Assembly: GCA_029097145.1 (NCBI GenBank)
Contig: JAQXNC010000103.1
Span: 1-45,803 of the forward strand
DNA: 45,803 nt
Direction of reading: 5' to 3'
DNA from: Bacillota bacterium
GTDB lineage: Bacteria > Bacillota_I > Bacilli_A > Erysipelotrichales > Erysipelotrichaceae
In this document: piece after piece, positions 19,675-29,210 of the stretch
Layout of the letters: the number at the start of each line of letters is the position of its first letter
Numbering within the stretch: the first letter of the stretch is position 1
Notes under the pieces: generated by a model
What the model was told of the DNA's origin: nothing
Seen by the model: only the letters and a program-made list of their open reading frames with translations
Database searches by the model: none
Position numbers and translations under genes: made by a program

Positions 19675-21423
19675 GTGGAGAATAGAATATATTCAATCAA
19701 CGGGCCAGTTGTAACTGTTAAGGATACCAGTGATTTTTCAATGATGGAAATGGTCTATGTCGGAAATAAGAGACTGCTTGGAGAAGTTATTGGAATATCA
19801 AAAGGTAAGACAACAATTCAGGTTTATGAGTCGACAACAGGACTAAAACCTGGTGAGATTGTTGAAGGATCAGGTACTTTATTATCAGTTACATTAGGTC
19901 CTGGTATATTAAAAAATATCTTTGATGGTATTGAAAGACCGTTAAAAGACTTATTAGAACATGATGGAGCCTTCATCAGTGAAGGACAGACTGTCAGCGC
20001 ATTAGATGATACCCGTAAATGGGATGTCGAAATGCTTGTTAAAAAAGGTGATAAGGTTATAGGTGGTCAGATCTTTGCGACATGTGTCGAAACGCCTTTA
20101 ATTACTCATCGTTCAATGATTCCACCATTTGTTTCTGGTGAAGTTGTTGAAGCTAAGGGAAATGGATCATATACAGCATACGAAACACTGTTATGTGTTG
20201 TGGATGAAAATGGTGAAAGACATGAGGTGTCACTTTCACAGAAATGGCCAATCAAAAAGCCACGTCCAATTAAAAACAGAAAGCCAATCGGTATTCCACT
20301 GATTACAGGTCAGCGTGTAATTGATACAACCTTCCCAATTGCTAAAGGTGGTGCAGCAGCTGTGCCTGGAGGTTTTGGAGCTGGTAAGACAATGCTTCAA
20401 CACCAGATTGCCAAATGGTGTGATGCTGATATCATTGTTTATGTTGGTTGTGGAGAACGTGGTAATGAAATGACTCAGGTTCTGGAAGAATTCTCAGAAC
20501 TGATTGACCCACGTACTGGTAAACCATTATTAGACCGTACAGTACTCATTGCCAATACATCAAATATGCCAGTAGCAGCCAGAGAAGCAAGTATCTATAC
20601 AGGCATTACACTGGCTGAATACTATCGTGATATGGGTTATCATGTTGCGATTATGGCTGACTCAACATCGAGATGGGCTGAGGCTTTACGTGAAATTTCA
20701 GGACGTCTTGAAGAAATGCCAGCTGAAGAAGGTTTCCCTGCATATCTGCCATCACGTATTGCACAGTTCTATGAAAGAGCTGGATATGTCGAGAATATCA
20801 ATGAATCTGAAGGTTCAGTAACGATTATCGGTGCTGTATCACCTCAAGGTGGTGATTTCTCTGAACCGGTAACTCAGAATACTAAACGATTTGTCAGATC
20901 ATTCTGGGCTTTAGATAAGTCACTGGCTTATGCCAGACACTATCCAAGTGTTAACTGGAATCAGAGTTACAGTGAATATACAGATGATTTAAGTGACTGG
21001 TACTATAAGAATGTTGCAAGAGACTATATGCAGCTTAGAAGTGAAATCATTGCGATACTGCATGATGAAACAGAACTGATGGAAATCGTTAAACTGATTG
21101 GTTCAGATGTATTACCTGATGATCAGAAGCTAACACTCGAAATAGCTAAGGTTGTTCGTGTAGGATTCCTGCAGCAGAATGCCTTCCATGATGACGATAC
21201 ATATGTACCACTTGAAAAACAGTATAAGATGCTGAAGGTTATTTCTTACCTGTATGCCAGCGCCAAGAAACTGGTAGCTAAGCATATCCCAGTATCACTG
21301 ATTGTCAAGACAGGTATTTTTGATGATCTGATTAAGATCAAATATGATGTACCAAACAGTAATATTGCCATGCTTGATACTTATTTTGATAAGATTGATA
21401 AAGCATTGGCAAGTATAGAATAG
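19675..21423 (+). CDS. V-type ATP synthase catalytic subunit A
   Basis: [18 protein letters not shown]-loop, [34 protein letters not shown] start. Confidence 0.97.
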   Translation: MENRIYSINGPVVTVKDTSDFSMMEMVYVGNKRLLGEVIGISKGKTTIQVYESTTGLKPGEIVEGSGTLLSVTLGPGILKNIFDGIERPLKDLLEHDGAFISEGQTVSALDDTRKWDVEMLVKKGDKVIGGQIFATCVETPLITHRSMIPPFVSGEVVEAKGNGSYTAYETLLCVVDENGERHEVSLSQKWPIKKPRPIKNRKPIGIPLITGQRVIDTTFPIAKGGAAAVPGGFGAGKTMLQHQIAKWCDADIIVYVGCGERGNEMTQVLEEFSELIDPRTGKPLLDRTVLIANTSNMPVAAREASIYTGITLAEYYRDMGYHVAIMADSTSRWAEALREISGRLEEMPAEEGFPAYLPSRIAQFYERAGYVENINESEGSVTIIGAVSPQGGDFSEPVTQNTKRFVRSFWALDKSLAYARHYPSVNWNQSYSEYTDDLSDWYYKNVARDYMQLRSEIIAILHDETELMEIVKLIGSDVLPDDQKLTLEIAKVVRVGFLQQNAFHDDDTYVPLEKQYKMLKVISYLYASAKKLVAKHIPVSLIVKTGIFDDLIKIKYDVPNSNIAMLDTYFDKIDKALASIE

Positions 21424-21433
21424 GGGGTGCCAC

Positions 21434-22849
21434 ATGGCAAAACAATTATTAGGATTAAGTGAAGTCAGTGGTTCTCTTGTAGTCTACAATAATGTAGAAG
21501 ATGTCTCATTTGAAGAAGTTGTCAATATTGAGATGGCTGATGGAACTACTAGAACTGGTAGAGTTGTTGAAATCGAAGGTGATAAGGCTGTTGTTCAGGT
21601 ATTTGAAGGAACTATGGGTCTATCAAAGAAAAATACCAAGACTAAGTTGCTTGGTCATCCGGTAGAAATTGCCTTATCAAAAGAAGTTCTGGGTCGTACA
21701 TTCAACGGTTCTGGAAGACCTATCGATGGACTTGGTGAAGTTTATGCTGAAAAGTTTGCTGATATTAATGGTAAACCATTAAATCCAGTTGCCAGAGAAT
21801 ATCCAAAGAACTATATTCTGACAGGTATATCAGCTATTGATGGTTTGAATACACTGATTCGCGGTCAGAAACTGCCTATTTTCTCGGGTTCTGGTCTGCC
21901 TCATGACAAGCTGGCTGTTCAGATTGTTAAACAAGCCCAACTATCAGGAGATGACGATGAGAACTTTGCGATTGTCTTTGGTGCGATGGGTGTCAAAAAT
22001 GACGTAGCCGACTACTTCAAACGCTCTTTTGAAGAAACAGGTGTTATGGAAAAGGTTTGTATGTTTATTAATCTTTCAAATGACCCTATTATCGAAAGAA
22101 CAATCACACCGCGTTGTGCTTTGACAGTTGCGGAATATCTGGCTTATGAATGTGATATGCACGTTCTGGTTATCTTAACAGATATGACTTCATATTGTGA
22201 AGCCTTACGTGAATTCTCATCTTCAAAGGGTGAAATTCCAGGGCGTAAAGGATATCCAGGATATCTATATAGTGATTTGGCGTCACTTTATGAAAGAGCT
22301 GGTATTGTCAAGGGAGCTAAGGGTTCAGTAACTCAGATTCCTATCCTGACAATGCCTAATGACGATATTACCAACCCAGTGCCTGACCTTACAGGATATA
22401 TTACTGAAGGACAGATCGTTCTTGATAGAAATATGCATCTGAATGGTATTTATCCACCTATCGGTTCTTTACAGAGTCTATCAAGATTAATGAAAGATGG
22501 TATTGGTGAAGGTTATACCAGAAAAGACCATAAGGATGTAGCCAATCAGTTATTTGCTTCATATGCCAAGGTTATTGATGCGAGATCTTTAGCTTCAGTT
22601 ATTGGTGAAGATGAACTGTCAGATACTGATAAACGTTATATTCAGTTCGGTAAGCTTTTTGAAGAAATCTTTATTGGTCAGGGCTTTAATGTCAAAAGAT
22701 CAATTAATGAAACACTGAATATTGGCTGGGCATTACTTTCAACGCTGCCTAAGGAAGAACTTGATCGTCTTGATCCAGAACTCATTAAGCAGAATTATGA
22801 CCCTAGTCATGCTGAACGTACTATCGCTCTGGCATTAAAAGGAGAATAA
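21434..22849 (+). CDS. V-type ATP synthase subunit B
   Basis: [68 protein letters not shown]. Confidence 0.97.
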   Translation: MAKQLLGLSEVSGSLVVYNNVEDVSFEEVVNIEMADGTTRTGRVVEIEGDKAVVQVFEGTMGLSKKNTKTKLLGHPVEIALSKEVLGRTFNGSGRPIDGLGEVYAEKFADINGKPLNPVAREYPKNYILTGISAIDGLNTLIRGQKLPIFSGSGLPHDKLAVQIVKQAQLSGDDDENFAIVFGAMGVKNDVADYFKRSFEETGVMEKVCMFINLSNDPIIERTITPRCALTVAEYLAYECDMHVLVILTDMTSYCEALREFSSSKGEIPGRKGYPGYLYSDLASLYERAGIVKGAKGSVTQIPILTMPNDDITNPVPDLTGYITEGQIVLDRNMHLNGIYPPIGSLQSLSRLMKDGIGEGYTRKDHKDVANQLFASYAKVIDARSLASVIGEDELSDTDKRYIQFGKLFEEIFIGQGFNVKRSINETLNIGWALLSTLPKEELDRLDPELIKQNYDPSHAERTIALALKGE

Positions 22850-22851
22850 AG

Positions 22852-23472
22852 ATGCAGACCAGTCAAGTCTTTGCGACTAAAGGTAATCTCTTACAGGCTA
22901 AGAAATCACTGGCATTAGCGAAGATGGGTTTTGAACTGATGGATCGTAAGCGTAATATTCTGATTCGTGAAATGATGACACTTGTTGATAAGGTTAAACT
23001 GATGCGTAATGAAATAACTGAAGCCTATGCAACCGGTTATTATTATCTGCAACAGGCTAATATTTCAACTGGTGTTATTTCCAATATTGCCTCACAGGTA
23101 AGAATTGATGATACTGTCAGAATTACATATCGAAGTGTTATGGGTGTAGAAGTCCCAAGCGTTATCTATGAACCACAGCCAATAGTCATTGAATATGGTC
23201 TTAACGATACAAACTCACGTGTCGATGAAGCATATATACAGTTTCAGAAGGTTAAACAACTGACAATGGTTTTGGTTGAAGTAGACAACAGTGTCTATCG
23301 TCTGGCTGCTGCCATCAGAAAAACGCAGAAACGTGCCAATGCCCTTAAGAATATCGTAATTCCTAACTTTGAATATACAGTTAAATTCATAACTGAAGCC
23401 CTTGAAGAAAAGGAAAGAGAAGAATTCTCAAGACTTAAGGTAATTAAGGCTGTTAAGGAAAAAGAAAACTAA
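22852..23472 (+). CDS. V-type ATP synthase subunit D
   Basis: 206 aa; ATKGNLLQAKKSLALAKMGFELMDRKRNIL, RKTQKRANALKNIVIP. Confidence 0.95.
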   Translation: MQTSQVFATKGNLLQAKKSLALAKMGFELMDRKRNILIREMMTLVDKVKLMRNEITEAYATGYYYLQQANISTGVISNIASQVRIDDTVRITYRSVMGVEVPSVIYEPQPIVIEYGLNDTNSRVDEAYIQFQKVKQLTMVLVEVDNSVYRLAAAIRKTQKRANALKNIVIPNFEYTVKFITEALEEKEREEFSRLKVIKAVKEKEN

Positions 23473-23480
23473 TATAAGTT

Positions 23481-23510
23481 TATAGCTGCCATTTGGCAGC
23501 TATATTTATT
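23481..23510 (+). terminator. Intrinsic terminator of the V-ATPase operon
   Basis: TATAGCTGCC ATTT GGCAGCTATA then T-rich. Confidence 0.75.
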
Positions 23511-23518
23511 TATGTAAT

Positions 23519-23543
23519 AAAAAAAGATGTCAATCGACATCTT
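23519..23543 (-). terminator. Intrinsic terminator of tRNA-His
   Basis: AAGATGTC AATC GACATCTT with A-tract (U-tract on minus). Confidence 0.8.
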
Positions 23544-23554
23544 GATCTTTAAAA

Positions 23555-23632
23555 TGGGGCGATTGACGGGACTCGAACCCGCGAGTGCCAGAGCCACAAT
23601 CTGGTGTGTTAACCAGCTTCACCACAACCGCC
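23555..23632 (-). tRNA. tRNA-His(GTG)
   Basis: Revcomp GGCGGTTG...CCAGA TTGTGGC TCTGG...GGTTCGAGTCC...CAATCGCCCCA; G-1 and C73 present, encoded CCA. Confidence 0.95.
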
Positions 23633-23714
23633 ATTGCTTGACTATTATACTATATAAATTAGATAAATGTAAAGGATAAATTTAATTCTTATCTAAATAT
23701 ATGATGTTATGTAA

Positions 23715-23743
23715 TTGAGATATGGGGATAAATGTGATAGTAT
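23715..23743 (+). promoter_or_regulatory. degV promoter (TTGAGA, 17 bp, TAGTAT, with TGn)
   Basis: -35 23715-23720, -10 23738-23743, ATG 6 nt downstream. Confidence 0.65.
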
Positions 23744-23749
23744 CATTGT

Positions 23750-24604
23750 ATGAAAAAAAAGAAAATTGGGATTATGCTTGATTCATCATGTGATATTGAT
23801 GAAAATGAAGCTAGAGAATTAGATGTTCATGTACTTAGAATGCCGATTGTAATTGATGGATATGAATATATGGACAGTATAGATATTTCAAGTGAAGAAG
23901 TCAGTAGATTATTAGGTGAAGGAAAGCTTGCGAAGACTTCGCAGGCTACACTTGGTTCATTACTTGAAATGTATGATAGACTGCTTGAAGAATATGAAGA
24001 ACTGATTTATATTCCTTTATCAAGTGGATTGAGTGGAATGTACAATACAGCTTTTCAGTATGCAAAAGATGAGAAGTATAAAGGACGTATTCATGTGATA
24101 GATGCCAAACTGGCATGTTACCCTGTGATTACGGTTGTTAAAGATGTTAAAAAGATGCTTGATAAAGGTGTCAGCATTGAAGAGATTAAAGCCAAACTCG
24201 AAGATCATTCATATCTTTTGGCTATTATTATTCCTCATGATATCAACTATCTAAAAATGGGAGGACGTATTTCACCTGCTGCTGCCTCATTGGCAAATCT
24301 TTTAAAGATTGTACCTATACTGACAGTAAAGGATGGCATGATTGATGTCTATGATAAAGTCAGAACTGAAAAGAAGGCGATTAAGGTTGGTCTTGAACCG
24401 ATTATTGCAGTTGATGATAAGGATAAATATCGTTATATGGTTATTCATGATAATCGTTTAGAGGATGCTTTAGCTTTAAAGGCCGAAATGGAAGCTGTTT
24501 TAAAGACTGAGGTTGAAATACAGAAGTTTGGACCAGTAATCCTGTCTCATGCTGGGCCTAAGACAATAGCTTTTGGCAGAATAGAAAAACTGGTTAATGA
24601 TTAA
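23750..24604 (+). CDS. DegV family fatty acid-binding protein
   Basis: IGIMLDSSCDID, SQATLGSLLEMYDRL, YIPLSSGLSGMYNTA, LKMGGRISPAAASLANLLKIVPIL. Confidence 0.95.
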   Translation: MKKKKIGIMLDSSCDIDENEARELDVHVLRMPIVIDGYEYMDSIDISSEEVSRLLGEGKLAKTSQATLGSLLEMYDRLLEEYEELIYIPLSSGLSGMYNTAFQYAKDEKYKGRIHVIDAKLACYPVITVVKDVKKMLDKGVSIEEIKAKLEDHSYLLAIIIPHDINYLKMGGRISPAAASLANLLKIVPILTVKDGMIDVYDKVRTEKKAIKVGLEPIIAVDDKDKYRYMVIHDNRLEDALALKAEMEAVLKTEVEIQKFGPVILSHAGPKTIAFGRIEKLVND

Positions 24605-25271
24605 GATTAAAGATAAAGAGTTTAAGATTGTAATCGAACATAAAAGAATTAAAAATATATATCTGCACTTTGTATATCCTGATACCATTAGGGTAACCTG
24701 TGATTTTAATGTGAAAGAAGACTTTATCATGAAGCTGATAGAATCCAAGAAAGAATGGATATATAAGGCTTCTCAAAGAAAGGCAGAAAGAATAGCCAAT
24801 ACTAAATTGCGTATCGATGATGATATTTTTTATCGTGGGCGAAATTATCATCTTGAATGTCATGAAGGTAATAATGGTTTTAGACTAGACGGTGATAATC
24901 TGATTATCTATTCAAGAAAAACAGGAATTGAAAACGCGATTAGAGTTTTTTATGAATGTGCTAAAAATGAACTTCTGAAAGATATTATTGAATGTCAGGA
25001 TAAATATTTAAAAATTCTTAAAGATTATGGATATCAAAAGCAGCCAGTATATAAATTCAGGGTTATGAAATCCAAATGGGGCGTCTGTTATACAAGGAAG
25101 AATACAGTCACAATTAATCCGATGCTGATACATTTTGATAAGCGTTATCTTGAAGGAGTGTTGTGGCATGAACTGTTACATTTTATTATTCCAAATCACT
25201 CAAAAAGGTTTCATGAAGTACTCGAGTATCATATGAAAGATTATAAGGAACTGATGAAAGGTTTGAAATGA
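24597..25271 (+). CDS. YgjP-like (DUF45) metallopeptidase-domain protein
   Basis: WHELLHFIIPNHSKRFHEVLEYHMKDYKE; MKSKWGVCYTRKNTVTINPMLI. Confidence 0.92.
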   Translation: MIKIKDKEFKIVIEHKRIKNIYLHFVYPDTIRVTCDFNVKEDFIMKLIESKKEWIYKASQRKAERIANTKLRIDDDIFYRGRNYHLECHEGNNGFRLDGDNLIIYSRKTGIENAIRVFYECAKNELLKDIIECQDKYLKILKDYGYQKQPVYKFRVMKSKWGVCYTRKNTVTINPMLIHFDKRYLEGVLWHELLHFIIPNHSKRFHEVLEYHMKDYKELMKGLK

Positions 25272-26128
25272 TGAGTTTTATTAATGATTTACTTACAAGT
25301 GATATCTTTGACTTTGGTAAAACTATTTTTGCCAATGGTCTACTACTATCACTGTTTTATATTCTTGCGGTGTATGTCTTTTCCAATATTGTATCAAAGG
25401 CATTATGCAAGGCTCTTGATAAAATGGCGATGAAATATGGCCGTCATGAAGACATGCTTTTTATTCTGATAAAGAAGATTATTAAAGCAGTTACGTTGGC
25501 GATAGTTGTTGTGATAGCACTATATGAAATAGTTCCATTTAGAAGTCTTGGGAATGCGGTATTAGGTTTATCAGGTATTCTGACGGTTGCCTTGACTCTT
25601 GGAGCTCAGGATATTGCATCTAACTTTGTATCAGGTTTTGTCTTATCAGTTTATGAGCCTTTTAAAAAGGGTGATCTCATTTATATCAAGGAAAAAGATA
25701 TTACTGGAATTATTGAAGATATGAATTTCAGACACTGCATAATCAGAACCTATGACAACACAAAAGTGATAGTACCAAACAATACTCTTAATAACGCAAT
25801 TGTTGAAAACCGTGGATCAGCTAACAGTGAACCATATAATAATCTCTACTACATCGATATTGATTATCGAAGTGATTATCAGCTGGCTATTAGAATGTTA
25901 AAAGAGTTTCTGGTCTCATCAGATATTGTAGTGAGGAAAAAGGATGTTGCGGTAAGTGTTGGTGAACTTAAGGACAGTTCTATCAGTATCAAGATAAGAG
26001 TATATACTAAATCGCCTGATGATGGTTTTGTGCTTAAAGGTCAGCTTAATGAATTTGTATTAGATAAATTACGTAAGGCAGGTATTGAAATACCTTATCC
26101 ACATCTGAGTGTTGAAGTAAATAAATGA
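25268..26128 (+). CDS. MscS-family mechanosensitive ion channel
   Basis: LGLSGILTVALTLGAQDIASNFVSGFVLSVYEPFKKGDLI; NTKVIVPNNTLNNAIVENR. Confidence 0.94.
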   Translation: MMSFINDLLTSDIFDFGKTIFANGLLLSLFYILAVYVFSNIVSKALCKALDKMAMKYGRHEDMLFILIKKIIKAVTLAIVVVIALYEIVPFRSLGNAVLGLSGILTVALTLGAQDIASNFVSGFVLSVYEPFKKGDLIYIKEKDITGIIEDMNFRHCIIRTYDNTKVIVPNNTLNNAIVENRGSANSEPYNNLYYIDIDYRSDYQLAIRMLKEFLVSSDIVVRKKDVAVSVGELKDSSISIKIRVYTKSPDDGFVLKGQLNEFVLDKLRKAGIEIPYPHLSVEVNK

Positions 26129-26164
26129 CATTATATTACATTATGATAATATGATGTCTTTTTT
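26127..26164 (+). terminator. Intrinsic terminator after mscS-like gene
   Basis: GACATTATATTA ... TAATATGATGTC TTTTTT. Confidence 0.75.
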
Positions 26165-26213
26165 CATAATATCTGATATTTTTTTCATAGAAGCATATAA
26201 GTTAGGCTTGATT

Positions 26214-26242
26214 TATTTTATGATAGCGATTACAATCAAGGT
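26214..26242 (+). promoter_or_regulatory. Promoter of leader upstream of ankyrin/EF-G-like operon (TTGATT, 17 bp, TACAAT)
   Basis: TTGATT-tattttatgatagcgat-TACAAT read directly; predicted TSS near 26243. Confidence 0.55.
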
Positions 26243-26261
26243 ATAAGAAAGAAGAACAATC

Positions 26262-26348
26262 ATGAGAATACTATTTGGAGGACAAAACAAAAACATTCTT
26301 TTAGCTCCACAAAATGGGGTAATTTCTTATGATTTAAAGAGTTTTTAG
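26262..26348 (+). CDS. Putative 28-aa leader peptide (MRILFGGQNKNILLAPQNGVISYDLKSF)
   Basis: ATG...TAG between a promoter-like element and an intrinsic terminator; not in the supplied ORF list because it is short; SD is weak. Confidence 0.45.
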   Translation: MRILFGGQNKNILLAPQNGVISYDLKSF

Positions 26349-26350
26349 GG

Positions 26351-26378
26351 TGAACGCGTATTTATGTGTTCATTTTTT
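26351..26378 (+). terminator. Intrinsic terminator/attenuator upstream of ankyrin/EF-G-like operon
   Basis: TGAACGC GTATTTAT GTGTTCA TTTTTT (7 bp stem, one G-T). Confidence 0.75.
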
Positions 26379-26410
26379 ATTCTAGTTTGATTTAAAGGAG
26401 GAAAATAATT

Positions 26411-27082
26411 ATGGATCAAACAGTAAACAAGGAATTCTTTGATGCATGTGCAAGCGGTGACTACGCTAAGGTATGTGCAACTATTGCCAAAGGTGCTGAC
26501 GTTAATATGGCAAATGGCGATGGAAGAACAGCGCTAATGAGAGCTGCTAAACGTGGATATACAGATATCGTACGTGTTTTACTGGACAATGGTGCAAATA
26601 CCAGAGCTAGAGACAAGGATAATAAAACTGCCCTGATGGGTGCTGCCAAGAAGGGACATCTTGATATCTGCAAACTGTTAGTTGAAGCAGGTGCTGATGT
26701 TAATTCACATGATAATAACCAGCGTACATCATTAATGAGAGCTGCATTCTTAGGTAATACTGATGTCGTTGAATTCCTGGTTGATAATGGTGCACAGATT
26801 GATGCAGCTGATAATAAAGGCCGTACTGCATTAATGGAATCAGTACTGGCATTTAAAGTTGAAGTTATTCACTATCTTTTAAACAAGGGTGCTGATGTTA
26901 ACCGTAAAGATAATAATGGTTGCACATGTCTTATGAGAGCGAGCTATGGTGGTTACACCGATCTAGTTGTATTCCTGCTTAATCATGGAGCTGATAAGGA
27001 AATTCTTGATAATGATGGTAACAAGGCAATTCATTATGTTAGAACAGAATGCTTCGATGAATTAAAAGGATATCTTAAGTAG
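26411..27082 (+). CDS. Ankyrin-repeat protein
   Basis: About six ~33-aa repeats (GRTALMRAAKRGYTDIVRVLLDNGAN... pattern); SD AAAGGAGG. Confidence 0.95.
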   Translation: MDQTVNKEFFDACASGDYAKVCATIAKGADVNMANGDGRTALMRAAKRGYTDIVRVLLDNGANTRARDKDNKTALMGAAKKGHLDICKLLVEAGADVNSHDNNQRTSLMRAAFLGNTDVVEFLVDNGAQIDAADNKGRTALMESVLAFKVEVIHYLLNKGADVNRKDNNGCTCLMRASYGGYTDLVVFLLNHGADKEILDNDGNKAIHYVRTECFDELKGYLK

Positions 27083-27091
27083 GTGAATAAT

Positions 27092-29170
27092 ATGAAAGAC
27101 TACTTAGCTAATGATATTCGTAATGTCGTTTTATTAGGACATTCAGGCGCTGGTAAATCTACTCTGATTGAAGCCAGCGAATACTTTACAAAAGCCATCG
27201 AAAGAATGGGCAGTGCCAAGGAAGGAAACAGTACTGTTGACTTCGACCCAGAAGAAATTAAACGTGGAATGTCTGTCTTTACAGCCATTGCACCATGTGA
27301 ATGGAAAAATAAGAAGATTAACTTCATTGATACTCCAGGATATCTGGACTATGAGGGTGAAATGCGCAGTGGTTTAGCTGTAGGTGATAATGCACTGATT
27401 GTAGTCAGCGCTAAGGAAGGTGTTGAATCAGGCACTGAAAAAGCCTATAAACTAGTTAACAGACGTAAGATGCCGACAATCTTCTTTGTTAATAAACTCG
27501 ATGAAGAACATGCATCATTTGATAGAACTTATAATGAATTAAGGGATAAGTTTGGTAAGGCAGTTATTCCGTTTGAACTGCCAATGGTTGAAAATGGTGT
27601 AGTTAAAGGTTCAATTAATATTTTAAGAAAGAAAACCTGGTATTATGATGATTTAAGTACAGCTAAGGATGTACCTGAAAATTATATGCCAATGGTTGAA
27701 GAATACTATAATCAGATTACTGAAGCTATCGCTATGGCTGATGATGAACTGATGGAAAAATTCTTCTCTGGTGAACAGTTTGATGAAAATGAAGTTGCCA
27801 AGGGATTGAGAATTGGTGTCAGAAATGGCGATATCAAACCAGTATATTGTGGTAGTGCATCTAAATGCATCGGTATTGAAAGATTACTTGATCTGATTAC
27901 TGAATACTTCCCTAACTATGCTGAAAAGGGTACAGTTGTAGCTCTTGATGAAAATAATGAAGAAGTGATTCTTGAAACAAATGAAACTGAAGCATTCAGT
28001 GCTCAGGTATTCAAAACAATTGTTGACCCATTTGTTGGTAAGATTTCTTATATTAAAGTTATGAGTGGTGTATTAACAAGTGATTCATCAATCTATAACT
28101 CTAATAAAGATCAGCCTGAAAAGGTTAACCAGATTTATATTATCAAAGGTAAGAACCAGATAGCTGTTGGTAAACTGTTCACTGGTGATATCGGTGCGAT
28201 TGTTAAACTGCAGTATACAAATACTAATGATACTCTGGCTACCAAGGCTAAACCAATTCATTTTGAAGATATCGAATTCCCTCTGCCAATGCTTGGATAT
28301 GCTATTTCTCCAAAGACTAAGGCTGATGAAGATAAGATGTCATTTGCTTTACAGAGAATTCTTGAAGAAGATAAATCACTTAAGTTCGTTAAGAATAATG
28401 AAACTCATGAGCAGGTATTATATGCAATGGGTGATCAGGCATTTGAAGTTGTTAAGAATAAACTTAAGAATAAATATAAGGTTGAAATCGATATGAAGGA
28501 ACCTAAGGTTCAGTATCGTGAAACAATTCGTGGTAAAGCTGAAGTTCAAGGTAAATATAAGAAACAAAACGGTGGTGCTGGTCAGTATGGTGATGTATGG
28601 ATTAGATTTGAATATAATCCAGATGATGAAGGACTGGTATTTGCTGAAGAAGTATTTGGTGGTTCTGTACCTAGAAACTTCTTCCCATCTGTTGAAACTG
28701 GTTTAAGAAGCTGCATGGACAAAGGTCCATTAGCTGGATGCAAGGTTGTTAACGTTAAGGCTACACTATATGATGGTTCTTATCATCCAGTTGATTCTAA
28801 ACCAAACTCATTTGAAGCTGCTGCCAGAATCGCTTTCAAGAATGGTATTCCTAAGGCAAACCCAATGATTCTTGAACCTATTGGAAAGGTATCTGTTGTA
28901 TGTCCTGATGAATATACTGGTGATATTATTGGTGACTTCAATAAACGTCGTGGTATGATTATGGATACTGGTTCTACTGGTGAGAGTGGTGAAACCAGAA
29001 TTGATGCTGAAGTACCAATGGCTGAAATGATGAAATACGCAACGGAATTGCGTTCTATGACAAAGGGTAGAGGTTCATATGTAATTGAATTCGATCGTTA
29101 CGAACCAGCTCCACCATTTGTTGCAGATAAGGTTATCAAGGCTGCCAAGGTAGATTTAGAAGAAGAATAA
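27092..29170 (+). CDS. EF-G-like translation GTPase (FusA2-type paralogue)
   Basis: LLGHSGAGKSTLIEA, DFDPEEIKRGMSVFTAIAPCEW, DTPGYLDYEGEMRSG, NKLDEEH; EF-G domains III-V in C-terminal half. ORF track starts at GTG 27083; ATG 27092 is preferred. Confidence 0.92.
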   Translation: MKDYLANDIRNVVLLGHSGAGKSTLIEASEYFTKAIERMGSAKEGNSTVDFDPEEIKRGMSVFTAIAPCEWKNKKINFIDTPGYLDYEGEMRSGLAVGDNALIVVSAKEGVESGTEKAYKLVNRRKMPTIFFVNKLDEEHASFDRTYNELRDKFGKAVIPFELPMVENGVVKGSINILRKKTWYYDDLSTAKDVPENYMPMVEEYYNQITEAIAMADDELMEKFFSGEQFDENEVAKGLRIGVRNGDIKPVYCGSASKCIGIERLLDLITEYFPNYAEKGTVVALDENNEEVILETNETEAFSAQVFKTIVDPFVGKISYIKVMSGVLTSDSSIYNSNKDQPEKVNQIYIIKGKNQIAVGKLFTGDIGAIVKLQYTNTNDTLATKAKPIHFEDIEFPLPMLGYAISPKTKADEDKMSFALQRILEEDKSLKFVKNNETHEQVLYAMGDQAFEVVKNKLKNKYKVEIDMKEPKVQYRETIRGKAEVQGKYKKQNGGAGQYGDVWIRFEYNPDDEGLVFAEEVFGGSVPRNFFPSVETGLRSCMDKGPLAGCKVVNVKATLYDGSYHPVDSKPNSFEAAARIAFKNGIPKANPMILEPIGKVSVVCPDEYTGDIIGDFNKRRGMIMDTGSTGESGETRIDAEVPMAEMMKYATELRSMTKGRGSYVIEFDRYEPAPPFVADKVIKAAKVDLEEE

Positions 29171-29176
29171 AAAAGA

Positions 29177-29210
29177 GGAAGTTGTGTATTATTACATAAC
29201 TTCCGTTTTT
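29177..29210. terminator. Convergent intrinsic terminator overlapping the tmcAL 3' end
   Basis: GGAAGTTGTGTA/TACATAACTTCC, 12 bp stem, T-tract on the plus side. Confidence 0.8.

Noticed and set aside
26411-27082. Ankyrin gene as a DNA tandem repeat or phase-variable locus
   Set aside because: Repeats are conserved at protein level but diverged at nucleotide level; no simple-sequence tract seen.
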